From JBGPLJ01 sp963826145 (lineage in GTDB: Bacteria; Pseudomonadota; Gammaproteobacteria; Steroidobacterales; Steroidobacteraceae): 64,000 bases of DNA. This document shows, piece after piece, positions 16,979-27,648 of this stretch; position 1 is the first letter of the stretch; every line of letters begins with the position of its first letter. Made by a program: the position numbers and the translations under genes. Location: NCBI GenBank assembly GCA_963826145.1, contig CAWGVW010000002.1, forward strand, positions 1,302,001-1,366,000. The letters are read 5' to 3'. The notes beneath the pieces are model-generated. The model made no database searches, was not told the origin of the DNA, and worked only from the letters and a program-made list of their open reading frames with translations.

Positions 16979-17943
16979 TTTCGATACGCCGTTCACACTC
17001 GGCGCCTCAAGGACCCCTGCGCGAAGCCGATTACCGGGCGGTAGCGCGGCCGTGGGCCGTGCAATCACGAGTCAGAGGATAACAATGGTCGGAGTACGCG
17101 CCACACCCACCGAACTGCCCGTGGATCCGAACGCGATGGCGTTCGAGTTCGTCAAGCAGCTCGCTGCCGAGCTGTCGACGGGCAAGGTCGATCTGCCGTC
17201 ATTTCCGGATATTGCGGTACGAGTGCGACGCGTATTGTCGGACGAAAAGACGACGATCGATCAGGTCGTGCGCGTCGTCGGCTCGGAGGCCGCGCTCGCG
17301 GCGCGTCTTCTGAAGATGGCGAACTCCGCGGCCCTCAACCGCTCGGGCAAGGCGCTCACGGACCTGAGGACGGCCATCAATCGCATGGGCTACAACATGG
17401 TGCGCAGCGCCGCCATCACGTTCGCCATGGCGCAGATCCGTCTCGCCAACACGCTGAAGGGCCTCGAGCCGCAGCTCGAGCAGCTTTGGAAGCACAGCTC
17501 GAACGTCGCGGCGACTTCGTTCACGATCGCGCGCAAGTTCACGAAGATCAACCCCGACGAGGCGCTCCTCACGGGGCTCCTGCACAACATCGGCAAGCTC
17601 TACATCCTGACGCGGGCCGGCAAGCATCCGGAGCTCTTCCAGAACCCGGCGGCGCTCGAGCAGGTGATGCGCGACTGGCATGCGAGCATCGGCAAGGCGA
17701 TCCTCGAGAACTGGGAATTCGCCGAAGAGGTTTCGAATGCGGTGGCGGAGCACGAGGACATCACGCGCGATCACGCCGGCGCGATCGATCTCACGGACGT
17801 GGTCACGGTCGCGAACATGATGGCCGCGTTCACCGACAATCCGCAGAATCTCGAACTCAACATGCAAGGCATCCGCGCCTTCGAGCGCATGAAGCTCGAC
17901 GGGCCGAAGTGCGTCGACGTGATGGGCGAGTCCCGGGAAGAGA

Positions 17944-20802
<2,859 letters not shown>

Positions 20803-20835
20803 GGCTCCGGGCCGTGAAAATCAAAGGAACCGGAT

Positions 20836-20865
20836 AATATAGCCGTGCGCGGCGACTCACCGCAA
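20836..20865 (-). promoter_or_regulatory. Predicted uvrA promoter
   Basis: On the minus strand, TTGCGG (20865-20860) and TATATT (20841-20836) are separated by 18 bases. The predicted start gives a leader of about 26 bases before the uvrA ATG. I do not see a clear SOS (LexA) box of the CTGT-N8-ACAG type in this interval. Confidence 0.45.
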
Positions 20866-21044
20866 AGACCAGGATTGTCGCGTTTCATCAATCGAGTGAG
20901 GGGCTATCCTCGGAGCGAAGCTTAACTTTGCCGTGCAATGCGCCAGGCAAATCGCGATGCACAGGCCACTATTCCGCGGGCATCGGTGAGCCTCCTCCCT
21001 TAGAATAGCCGCCCACAAAAACGTCGATCACGGGGAAGCGTTCC

Positions 21045-21509
21045 ATGGCCAGCAGAGGCGTCAATAAAGTCATTCTGATCGGTCATCTCGGTGCAGATCC
21101 CGAGACCCGGGCGATGCCAAGCGGGATGACGGTGGCCAACATCCGCATGGCGACCACCGATTCCTTCAAGGATAAGAGCGGCGAGTGGCAGGAGCGCACC
21201 GAGTGGCACAACGTCGCGCTCTTCGGCCGCATGGGTGAAGTCGCCGGCGAGTACCTGCGCAAGGGCTCGCAGGTCTACGTCGAGGGACGGTTGCGCACCC
21301 GCAAGTGGCAGGACAAACAGGGCAACGACCGCTACACTACCGAAATCGTCGCGAACGACATGCAGATGCTGGGCGGACGCGGCGGCGGCGCCAACCGCGA
21401 GGGTGGCGAGCCGCGCGAAGCTCGCGAACCCCGCGAACCCCGAGAGCCTGCCGAGGCGGTTACCTCGAGCACGGAGCGCGACGGCTTCGACGACGATATT
21501 CCGTTCTAG
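21045..21509 (+). CDS. ssb: Single-stranded DNA-binding protein
   Basis: SSB (154 aa) binds single-stranded DNA as a tetramer. The OB fold spans residues 1-110, with MASRGVNKVILIGHLGADPE at the start and EWHNVALFGRMGEVAGEYL in the middle. A flexible Arg/Glu/Pro linker (EPREAREPREPREP) leads to the acidic tip DDDIPF, which recruits repair and replication partners. GGGGAAG precedes the ATG. It is divergent from uvrA, a common arrangement. Confidence 0.97.
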   Translation: MASRGVNKVILIGHLGADPETRAMPSGMTVANIRMATTDSFKDKSGEWQERTEWHNVALFGRMGEVAGEYLRKGSQVYVEGRLRTRKWQDKQGNDRYTTEIVANDMQMLGGRGGGANREGGEPREAREPREPREPAEAVTSSTERDGFDDDIPF

Positions 21510-21613
21510 AGCCGACGGGACCTTGTCGTTCCGGCAGGCGCGGAATCCGTCCTGCGGCGCAAAAATGCCGCATCCGCAAATTCGCTGCATCCATTCGCCG
21601 ACGGTTTTCGTAA

Positions 21614-21641
21614 TTGTTTGGTGAATGCTCCGGTCTATCAT
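21614..21641 (+). promoter_or_regulatory. Predicted promoter of the bufferin-like operon
   Basis: TTGTTT (21614-21619) and TATCAT (21636-21641) are separated by 16 bases, a plausible sigma-70 promoter with a leader of about 48 bases. Known bufferin operons are often driven by ECF sigma factors under metal stress. I could not identify a convincing ECF box, so the regulator is open. Confidence 0.4.
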
Positions 21642-21695
21642 GCGTACGTCGCAACTCGACTCGAAACACCAGTAACTTTTTCTAGGGGGAATGAC

Positions 21696-22055
21696 ATGTC
21701 TCTGAATCGACGTGACTTCAGCAAAGTGTTGCTCGGCGTTGCCGGCGGCGTCATCGCAGGCACGCAGCTCCAGTCGACTGCATTTGCCGGCGACGAAGCT
21801 GCGGGCGGCGAAAAGCACGCTTGCAAGGGATTGAACTCGTGTCATGCCAAGGGCGGTTGCAAGGCCGGAGACGGCGGCTGCGCCGGCAAGAACTCCTGCA
21901 AGGGCAAAGGCGGCTGCGCCACGGCCAAGCACGACTGCAAGGGCCACAACGAGTGCAAGGCCCAGGGCGGCTGCAAGACCGGTGACGGCGGTTGCGCCGG
22001 CAAGAACTCCTGCAAGGGCAAGGGTGGCTGCAAGTCGCCTGTCCAGCCGATGTAA
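21696..22055 (+). CDS. Cys-rich bufferin-type RiPP precursor (BufA2-like)
   Basis: The 119-aa product has an N-terminal export leader with NRRDFSK followed by a hydrophobic run, and a likely cleavage after AFA at residue 31. The mature part has 12 Cys in two 32-residue blocks (C43-C74 and C81-C112) with identical Cys spacing 6-6-7-6-6. Both contain GDGGCAGKNSCKGKGGC. The next two genes encode a DUF692/MNIO enzyme and a DUF2063 partner, the known pair that converts Cys of bufferins into copper-binding heterocycles. ATG 21696 has AGGGGGA upstream. Metallothionein-like unmodified binding is the alternative. Metal choice is inferred. Confidence 0.82.
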   Translation: MSLNRRDFSKVLLGVAGGVIAGTQLQSTAFAGDEAAGGEKHACKGLNSCHAKGGCKAGDGGCAGKNSCKGKGGCATAKHDCKGHNECKAQGGCKTGDGGCAGKNSCKGKGGCKSPVQPM

Positions 22056-22063
22056 TTGAGCCG

Positions 22064-22098
22064 AACCCCCTCACTCCGGCCGGAGTGAGGGGGTTTTT
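22064..22098 (+). terminator. Hairpin terminator/attenuator between precursor and MNIO genes
   Basis: Perfect 16-base arms (22064-22079 and 22080-22095) fold into a GC-rich stem with a short turn, followed by a T run at 94-98. It has all features of an intrinsic terminator. Yet the enzyme gene starts only five bases after the T run, so read-through must feed it. The AGGGGG in the 3' arm is the best Shine-Dalgarno candidate for that gene. Confidence 0.8.
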
Positions 22099-22102
22099 GC
22101 GC

Positions 22103-22957
22103 ATGCGACAGCCGAGCCCCAATCGCTGGAACCTTCCGGACCTCGGACTCGGCGTGGGCCTGAGGACGGCGCACTTTCGCCACATCGTCGAGAAGTGGCC
22201 GCGCATGGACTGGTTCGAAATCCTCTCGGAAAACTTCATCGACACCGAGGGCCGCCCGCTTCATTTCCTCGACCAGATCGCCGAGCGCTATCCCATCGTG
22301 ATGCATGGCGTATCGCTCTCGATCGGCAGCACCGATCCCGTCGACTTCGAATTTCTCGGCAAGCTCAAGGCGCTCGCCGCACGCGTGCGCGCCGTGTGGA
22401 TGGGCGATCACATCTGCTGGACCGGCGTCGCGGGACTCAACGGCCACGACCTCTATCCGGTGCCCTACACCGAAGAGAGCCTGAAACACCTCGTCGAGCG
22501 GGTGCGCATCGCGCAGGACTTTCTCGAGCGACCGCTGGTACTCGAAAATCCGTCGACCTATCTCACCTTCCGCTCGTCCAGCATGCCGGAGGAGGAATTC
22601 ATCGCACGCCTTGCGCAGGAGGCCGACTGCGCGCTCCTCCTCGATGTCAACAACGTCTACGTTACCTGCCGCAATCACGATCTCGATCCGCACGAATACC
22701 TGAAGGCGATTCCCTACGATCGCGTCGTGCAGATTCATCTCGCGGGCCACACGGACCACGGTTCGCATTGCATCGACACGCATAACGGTCGCGTCATCGA
22801 TCCCGTCTGGGATCTCTACGCAGACGTGCAGCGCTGCCGCGGCAATACCGCGACGCTCCTCGAATGGGACGCGGACATTCCGAAGTTCGAGGTTCTCGCG
22901 CGCGAGGTCGGAAGGGCGAACCGTTTCCGCGACGAACGGCGCGTCGCGAACGGTTGA
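22103..22957 (+). CDS. DUF692 multinuclear non-heme iron enzyme (BufB-like)
   Basis: The 284-aa protein is a DUF692/MNIO family member with a TIM barrel and iron-binding His/Asp/Glu residues. This family includes MbnB, HvfB and BufB, which oxidise Cys of RiPP precursors. Conserved segments include DWFEILSENF, MHGVSLSIGSTDP, WMGDHICWTG, LENPSTYLTF, LLLDVNNVYV, QIHLAGHTDH, DTHNGRVID and LLEWDADIP. I chose ATG 22103; upstream codons in frame cross the hairpin and precursor. It probably modifies the product of the preceding gene in the cytosol. Confidence 0.9.
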   Translation: MRQPSPNRWNLPDLGLGVGLRTAHFRHIVEKWPRMDWFEILSENFIDTEGRPLHFLDQIAERYPIVMHGVSLSIGSTDPVDFEFLGKLKALAARVRAVWMGDHICWTGVAGLNGHDLYPVPYTEESLKHLVERVRIAQDFLERPLVLENPSTYLTFRSSSMPEEEFIARLAQEADCALLLDVNNVYVTCRNHDLDPHEYLKAIPYDRVVQIHLAGHTDHGSHCIDTHNGRVIDPVWDLYADVQRCRGNTATLLEWDADIPKFEVLAREVGRANRFRDERRVANG

Positions 22958-22958
22958 T

Positions 22959-23819
22959 ATGGCGGATGCGACCGGTCTCGATCGTCTCGAACGCTGGATG
23001 CTGGCGGTGGTGATGCATCCGCGCGGCGCGGCAAGCGGCATCGGTGCATCGGGCGCCCGGGGTCTTCTGCCCGAAGCTGCGCGCGACATCGAAGCGGTAG
23101 TGACGCGATCGCGACAACTCACAGCGCTTGATCGCCTCGGCATCTACGCCGAAATGTACTACCTGCGCCTCGTCGAAGTGTTGACGGCCGAATATCCAAC
23201 CACACGCACGCTGCTGGGCGAGGCGGCCTTCGATCGTGCCTGCCGCGCCTTCCTCGCCCGTCATCCCTCGACCGAGCGGACGCTGCAATCCCTGAGCGCC
23301 CGCTTTCCACAGTTTCTCAGGCGGCATCTAAAAGGCCGCAGGAACGCGCGGCTTGCGGTTGACGTCGCGCGCATCGAACGGGCGATGGAGGAGGTATTCG
23401 ATGCACCGCGCGCGGAGCCCGTGCGATTCGAGGTCCTGAAAAGGATCCCGGCGGATCACTGGGGCGCAGTGAATCTCGCGCTCACACCCGCACTGCGGCT
23501 GCTCGCGCTCGAGTGCGACACGGACAGTTACATGACGGCTGTGCGCTCGAGTCGCGCCAAGCCGTCCGCTCGCTTGCGGCCGACGTTCGTGATCGTCTAC
23601 CGCAAGGACCTTCGCGCGTGGCGCCGCGCGGTCAGCCGCGAGCAATTCAAGCTGCTCGAGGGGCTTGGCAAGGGTTGGCCAATCGGCCGAGCCGTTTACG
23701 TGAGCTGCCGGACCCTGCGTGTCCGGCCGGAGCGACTGGCCGCTCTGCTTTCGAGTTGGTTCCGCGAGTGGGCCGCGGAGGGCCTGTTCGTCGGCGTCAC
23801 GGATCGCACGCAATCGTAA
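22959..23819 (+). CDS. DUF2063 partner protein (BufC/HvfC-like)
   Basis: The 286-aa protein matches the DUF2063 family in its N-terminal half: LDRLGIYAEMYYLRLVEVL, then YPTTRTLLGEAAFDRACRAF and HPSTERTLQSLSARFPQFL. In RiPP systems this partner binds the precursor and supports the MNIO enzyme. The C-terminal half (from about residue 130) resembles the second domain of such partners. The ATG lies one base after the enzyme stop, indicating co-translation. Annotation as a DNA-binding protein, common for DUF2063, is probably misleading here. Confidence 0.85.
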   Translation: MADATGLDRLERWMLAVVMHPRGAASGIGASGARGLLPEAARDIEAVVTRSRQLTALDRLGIYAEMYYLRLVEVLTAEYPTTRTLLGEAAFDRACRAFLARHPSTERTLQSLSARFPQFLRRHLKGRRNARLAVDVARIERAMEEVFDAPRAEPVRFEVLKRIPADHWGAVNLALTPALRLLALECDTDSYMTAVRSSRAKPSARLRPTFVIVYRKDLRAWRRAVSREQFKLLEGLGKGWPIGRAVYVSCRTLRVRPERLAALLSSWFREWAAEGLFVGVTDRTQS

Positions 23820-23927
23820 GTTGTTGATACTGAATATTTTTTCATTAGCGCCGCCGCGATCTGGCTTCATGTTCGGGGGGAAAAACTGTACCTTAGGCGC
23901 CCCCTGATGGAGCCCTCATAAAGGCGC

Positions 23928-25271
23928 ATGGCCGGCCACCTCTATATCCGCACGTTCGGCTGTCAAATGAACGAGTACGACTCGGCCCGCGTGGCCGATG
24001 TCCTGCGGGAGGCCGGCGGCTACGAACCGACCGACGACCCGGAGGCGGCCGACCTGCTCCTCGTCAACACTTGCTCGGTGCGCGAGAAGGCGCAGGAGAA
24101 GGTGTTCTCGCTGCTGGGCGAATGGCGGATGCTGAAGGAGCAGCGGCCGGGTGTGATCATCGCCGTGGGCGGCTGCGTCGCGAGCCAGGAAGGCGACGGC
24201 ATCACGAAGCGCGCGCCGTTCGTCGATCTCGTCTTCGGGCCGCAGACGCTGCATCGGGTCCCGCAAATGCTGGCGGAGCTGCGCAAGACCGGCCGTGCCG
24301 TCGTCGATGTGAGTTTTCCGGAAATCGAAAAATTCGATCGCCTGCCGGAGCCCCGGGCGCACGGTTCGACCGCATTCGTTTCCATCATGGAAGGCTGCAG
24401 CAAGTTCTGCACTTTCTGCGTGGTTCCTTACACGCGCGGCGAGGAAGTCAGCCGGCCGTTCGAGCAGGTCATGACGGAAGTCGAATCGCTCGCGCGGCAG
24501 GGCGTGCGCGAAGTGACGCTGCTCGGCCAGAACGTGAATGCTTACGACGGAGCCCGCGCCGACGGGTCGTCCGCCGATCTTGCCGATCTCATACGCGAGA
24601 TCGCCAGGCTCGATGCCATCGAGCGCATCCGCTTCACGACCTCGCATCCGCGCGAGTTCAGCGACAGCCTGATCGCGGCGTTCGCGGACGTGCCGAAGCT
24701 CGCGAACCACCTGCACCTGCCGGTGCAGAGCGGTTCCGACCGCGTGCTCGCGCTCATGGGCCGAGGCTACACCGCGCTCGAATACAAGGCCCGCATCCGC
24801 AAGCTCCGCGAGGCGCGGCCCGACATCAGCCTGTCGACCGATTTCATCATCGGCTTTCCCGGCGAGACAGACCGCGATTTCGAGGCGACGATGCGGCTCA
24901 TCGAGGACGTCGGTTTCGACCAGTCGTTCAGCTTCCTCTACAGCCGCCGCCCCGGCACGCCCGCCGCTTCTCTTCCGGATGAAGTGCCGCACGCCATCAA
25001 GCAGCGTCGACTCGAGATTCTGCAGGAGCGGATCAACCGCGAGGCCCGCTCGATCAGCGCCCGCATGGTCGGTCGCGTCGAGCGCGTGCTCGTCGAGCGG
25101 CCGTCGCGCAGAGACGCGCGCCAGCTCGCCGGGCGCACCGAGAACAACCGTTGGGTGAATTTCGACGGGCCGCCGGCCCTCATCGATGAATTCGCCCACG
25201 TCGTGATCACCGAAGCCATGCCGAATTCGCTGCGCGGACGCCTGGTCGCGCCGGCGCCGGGACCGACGTGA
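23928..25271 (+). CDS. miaB: tRNA-2-methylthio-N6-dimethylallyladenosine synthase MiaB
   Basis: MiaB (447 aa) is a radical-SAM methylthiotransferase acting on position A37 of tRNAs. The N-terminal UPF0004 domain has FGCQMNEYDS with Cys, plus TCSVREKA and VGGCVASQEG. The radical-SAM motif CSKFCTFC appears near residue 157. A TRAM domain closes the protein (VGRVERVLVERPS; TENNRWVNF). It starts the miaB-phoH-ybeY-corC-lnt operon and overlaps phoH by GTGA. Confidence 0.97.
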   Translation: MAGHLYIRTFGCQMNEYDSARVADVLREAGGYEPTDDPEAADLLLVNTCSVREKAQEKVFSLLGEWRMLKEQRPGVIIAVGGCVASQEGDGITKRAPFVDLVFGPQTLHRVPQMLAELRKTGRAVVDVSFPEIEKFDRLPEPRAHGSTAFVSIMEGCSKFCTFCVVPYTRGEEVSRPFEQVMTEVESLARQGVREVTLLGQNVNAYDGARADGSSADLADLIREIARLDAIERIRFTTSHPREFSDSLIAAFADVPKLANHLHLPVQSGSDRVLALMGRGYTALEYKARIRKLREARPDISLSTDFIIGFPGETDRDFEATMRLIEDVGFDQSFSFLYSRRPGTPAASLPDEVPHAIKQRRLEILQERINREARSISARMVGRVERVLVERPSRRDARQLAGRTENNRWVNFDGPPALIDEFAHVVITEAMPNSLRGRLVAPAPGPT

Positions 25272-26239
25272 ACGCATCGGTCGCGACGCGCGAGCTGACG
25301 CTCGAACCGAATGACAACGCGCGCCTCGCGAAGCTCTGCGGCCCCATGGACTCGAACCTGAAGCTCATCGAGGAGCGGCTCGGCGTCGAGCTGCGTCACC
25401 GCGGGCACCAGTTCTCGATCCTCGGCAATGAAAGCGCGACGGCGCTCGCCGCCGACGTGATCGGCAGTCTCTACGACGCCTCGGTCCGCGACGCGCTGTC
25501 CGCGGAGCAGGTCCACCTCGTGCTCCAGGAAGCGAAGGCGCAGAACGGCACGGGCGGCAGCGGCGATGAGCTCCGCGTGCAGACGCAGCGCGGGGGCATC
25601 CGCGCGCGCGGCGCCAATCAACGCGAATATCTGGAGAATATCCGCAAGCTCGACCTGACTTTCGGTATCGGGCCTGCAGGCACCGGCAAGACGTTTCTCG
25701 CCATCGCTTGCGCGGTCGAGGCGCTGCAGACGGACCGGGTGCGCCGTCTCGTGCTGGTGCGGCCGGCGGTCGAAGCGGGTGAGCGGCTGGGGTTCCTTCC
25801 CGGCGACATGCAGCAGAAGGTCGATCCGTACCTGCGTCCGATGTTCGATGCGCTCTACGAAATGATGGGCTTCGAGAAGGTCGCGCGCCTCATCGAACGC
25901 AACGTCATCGAGGTCGCGCCGCTCGCGTTCATGCGCGGGCGCACTTTGAACGATTCCTTCGTCGTGCTCGACGAGGCGCAGAACACCACGGTCGAGCAGA
26001 TGAAGATGTTCCTCACGCGCATCGGCTTCGGCTCCAAAGCCGTCGTGACGGGCGACATCACGCAGACGGACCTGCCGGGGCATAAGCAGTCGGGCCTCAA
26101 TCAGGCGATCGACGTGCTCCGCGGAGTCACGGGCGTTGCGTTCACTTTTTTCAGTGCACGCGACGTCGTGAGACATCCGCTCGTCCAGCGCATCGTGCAG
26201 GCATACGAATCGCACGGTGACGGGGAGCGCCCGGCATGA
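25268..26239 (+). CDS. ybeZ: PhoH-family ATPase (YbeZ)
   Basis: The 323-aa protein is a PhoH-like ATPase. Walker A reads GPAGTGKTFLA near residue 138 and Walker B DEAQN near residue 236 (SFVVLDEAQNTTVEQMKMF). YbeZ works with YbeY in rRNA maturation and ribosome quality control. The GTG start overlaps miaB, and the end overlaps ybeY by ATGA. Confidence 0.95.
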   Translation: MNASVATRELTLEPNDNARLAKLCGPMDSNLKLIEERLGVELRHRGHQFSILGNESATALAADVIGSLYDASVRDALSAEQVHLVLQEAKAQNGTGGSGDELRVQTQRGGIRARGANQREYLENIRKLDLTFGIGPAGTGKTFLAIACAVEALQTDRVRRLVLVRPAVEAGERLGFLPGDMQQKVDPYLRPMFDALYEMMGFEKVARLIERNVIEVAPLAFMRGRTLNDSFVVLDEAQNTTVEQMKMFLTRIGFGSKAVVTGDITQTDLPGHKQSGLNQAIDVLRGVTGVAFTFFSARDVVRHPLVQRIVQAYESHGDGERPA

Positions 26240-26706
26240 CGAGCGGCCGCCGCCTGCAATTGCAGGTTGACCTCCAGGTCGCGAGCCGATCGCGTCGCCT
26301 GCCGACGCTCGGCAAGGTTCGCCGCTGGATTCGCTCGACGCTCAGCGCGACGCGCGGCAAGCGCAGCATCGGCGTGCGGCTCGTCGATCGCGCCGAGAGC
26401 CGCCGACTCAACGCGACCTATCGTTCGCGCAACCACGAGACGAACGTACTGTCGTTTCCGGCGCCGGAACGTCAGCCGGCCGGCGAACGCCTCCTCGGCG
26501 ATCTCGTGATCTGCGCTCCGGTAGTTGCCGCCGAGGCGCGCGAACAGGGCAAGGCGATCGATGCGCACTGGGCGCACCTTGTCGTGCACGGGACGCTGCA
26601 CCTTCTCGGGCACGACCATGAACGTCCGAAAGCGGCGCGAGCCATGGAAGCGCGCGAGGTCCGCATTCTCGCGAGTCTCGGTTACGCGAATCCCTACGTG
26701 ATCTGA
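26236..26706 (+). CDS. ybeY: Endoribonuclease YbeY
   Basis: YbeY (156 aa) is a metal-dependent RNase involved in 16S rRNA 3'-end processing. The metal site HGTLHLLGHDHE lies near residue 116, and the conserved LNATYRSRNHETNVLSFP-type segment near residue 55. It overlaps phoH at the start and precedes corC by seven bases, as in other Proteobacteria. Confidence 0.96.
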   Translation: MTSGRRLQLQVDLQVASRSRRLPTLGKVRRWIRSTLSATRGKRSIGVRLVDRAESRRLNATYRSRNHETNVLSFPAPERQPAGERLLGDLVICAPVVAAEAREQGKAIDAHWAHLVVHGTLHLLGHDHERPKAARAMEAREVRILASLGYANPYVI

Positions 26707-26713
26707 AGGACCC

Positions 26714-27646
26714 ATGGCCGAAGACGCACCAAGTACCACCGGCCGCTGGTTGAAGCGCCTCGCACAGGGCATCGGCGGCGAACCCGCGAATCGCCCCGAA
26801 CTCGTCAAAGTGCTGCGTGAGGCGGCCGAGCGCGGCCTCCTCGACGCGGATGCGCTTTCGATGATCGAGGGCGTGCTCGCGGTTGCGGATTTGCTCGTGC
26901 GCGACATCATGGTGCCGCGCTCGCAGATGGCGATCATCGAACGCGAAGCGACACTCGATGACATCGTGCCGATGGTGGTCGAATCGGGACACTCGCGCTT
27001 TCCGGTGATCGGCGATGACCGCGACCGCGTCGCCGGCATCTTGCTCGCGAAGGACCTCTTGAAGTACACGGCGCGCGATGACAAGCCGGAATTCGATATC
27101 CGCGAACTCATGCGGCCGACGGTCTTCGTGCCCGAGAGCAAACGCCTGGACGTCTTGCTCAGGGAATTCCGCGCGAGCCGCAATCACATGGCCATTGTCG
27201 TTGACGAGTATGGCGGTGTCGCCGGACTCGTGACGCTCGAGGACGTGATCGAGCAGATCATCGGCGACATCGACGATGAGTACGACATCGAGGACGACCA
27301 GCCGATCAAGCGCGAGACGGAACGTCAGTTCATCGTGCTCGCAGTGACGCGCCTCGAGGAATTCAACCACTACTTCAGCACCGGGTTCGAAGGCGACGGG
27401 TTCGATACCGTCGCCGGGCTCGTCATGCACGAGCTCGGGCGGCTCCCGCGCAAGGGCGATACCTTCAAGGTGAAGGATCTCGAGTTTCGCGTGCTGCGTG
27501 CCGACCGCCGGCGGGTGGAGGCGCTGCGGGTGACGACGCCGCACGACATCGTGCCGCAGGATCCCGATCACGCTGCGACCGTGATCATGGAGCCGCCAAA
27601 AGCCAAGGCGAAAAAGTTACGCAAGAAGAAAGAAGCGGCGCCCTGA
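26714..27646 (+). CDS. corC: CorC-type CBS-pair protein (YbeX)
   Basis: The 310-aa protein has two CBS domains (IMVPRSQMAIIEREATL; LMRPTVFVPESKRLDVLL) with HMAIVVDEYGGVAGLVTLED, then a CorC/HlyC domain (FIVLAVTRLEEFNHYF). A Lys-rich tail (KAKAKKLRKKKEAA) ends the protein. It lacks the DUF21 membrane region. YbeX is linked to Mg2+/Co2+ efflux and to ribosome metabolism. It immediately precedes lnt. Confidence 0.94.
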   Translation: MAEDAPSTTGRWLKRLAQGIGGEPANRPELVKVLREAAERGLLDADALSMIEGVLAVADLLVRDIMVPRSQMAIIEREATLDDIVPMVVESGHSRFPVIGDDRDRVAGILLAKDLLKYTARDDKPEFDIRELMRPTVFVPESKRLDVLLREFRASRNHMAIVVDEYGGVAGLVTLEDVIEQIIGDIDDEYDIEDDQPIKRETERQFIVLAVTRLEEFNHYFSTGFEGDGFDTVAGLVMHELGRLPRKGDTFKVKDLEFRVLRADRRRVEALRVTTPHDIVPQDPDHAATVIMEPPKAKAKKLRKKKEAAP

Positions 27647-27648
27647 GC

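Noticed and set aside
21696..22055. Simple metallothionein reading of the Cys-rich protein
   Set aside because: It has an export leader and is followed immediately by MNIO and DUF2063 genes, which argues for a modified RiPP rather than a cytosolic metallothionein. Not fully excluded.
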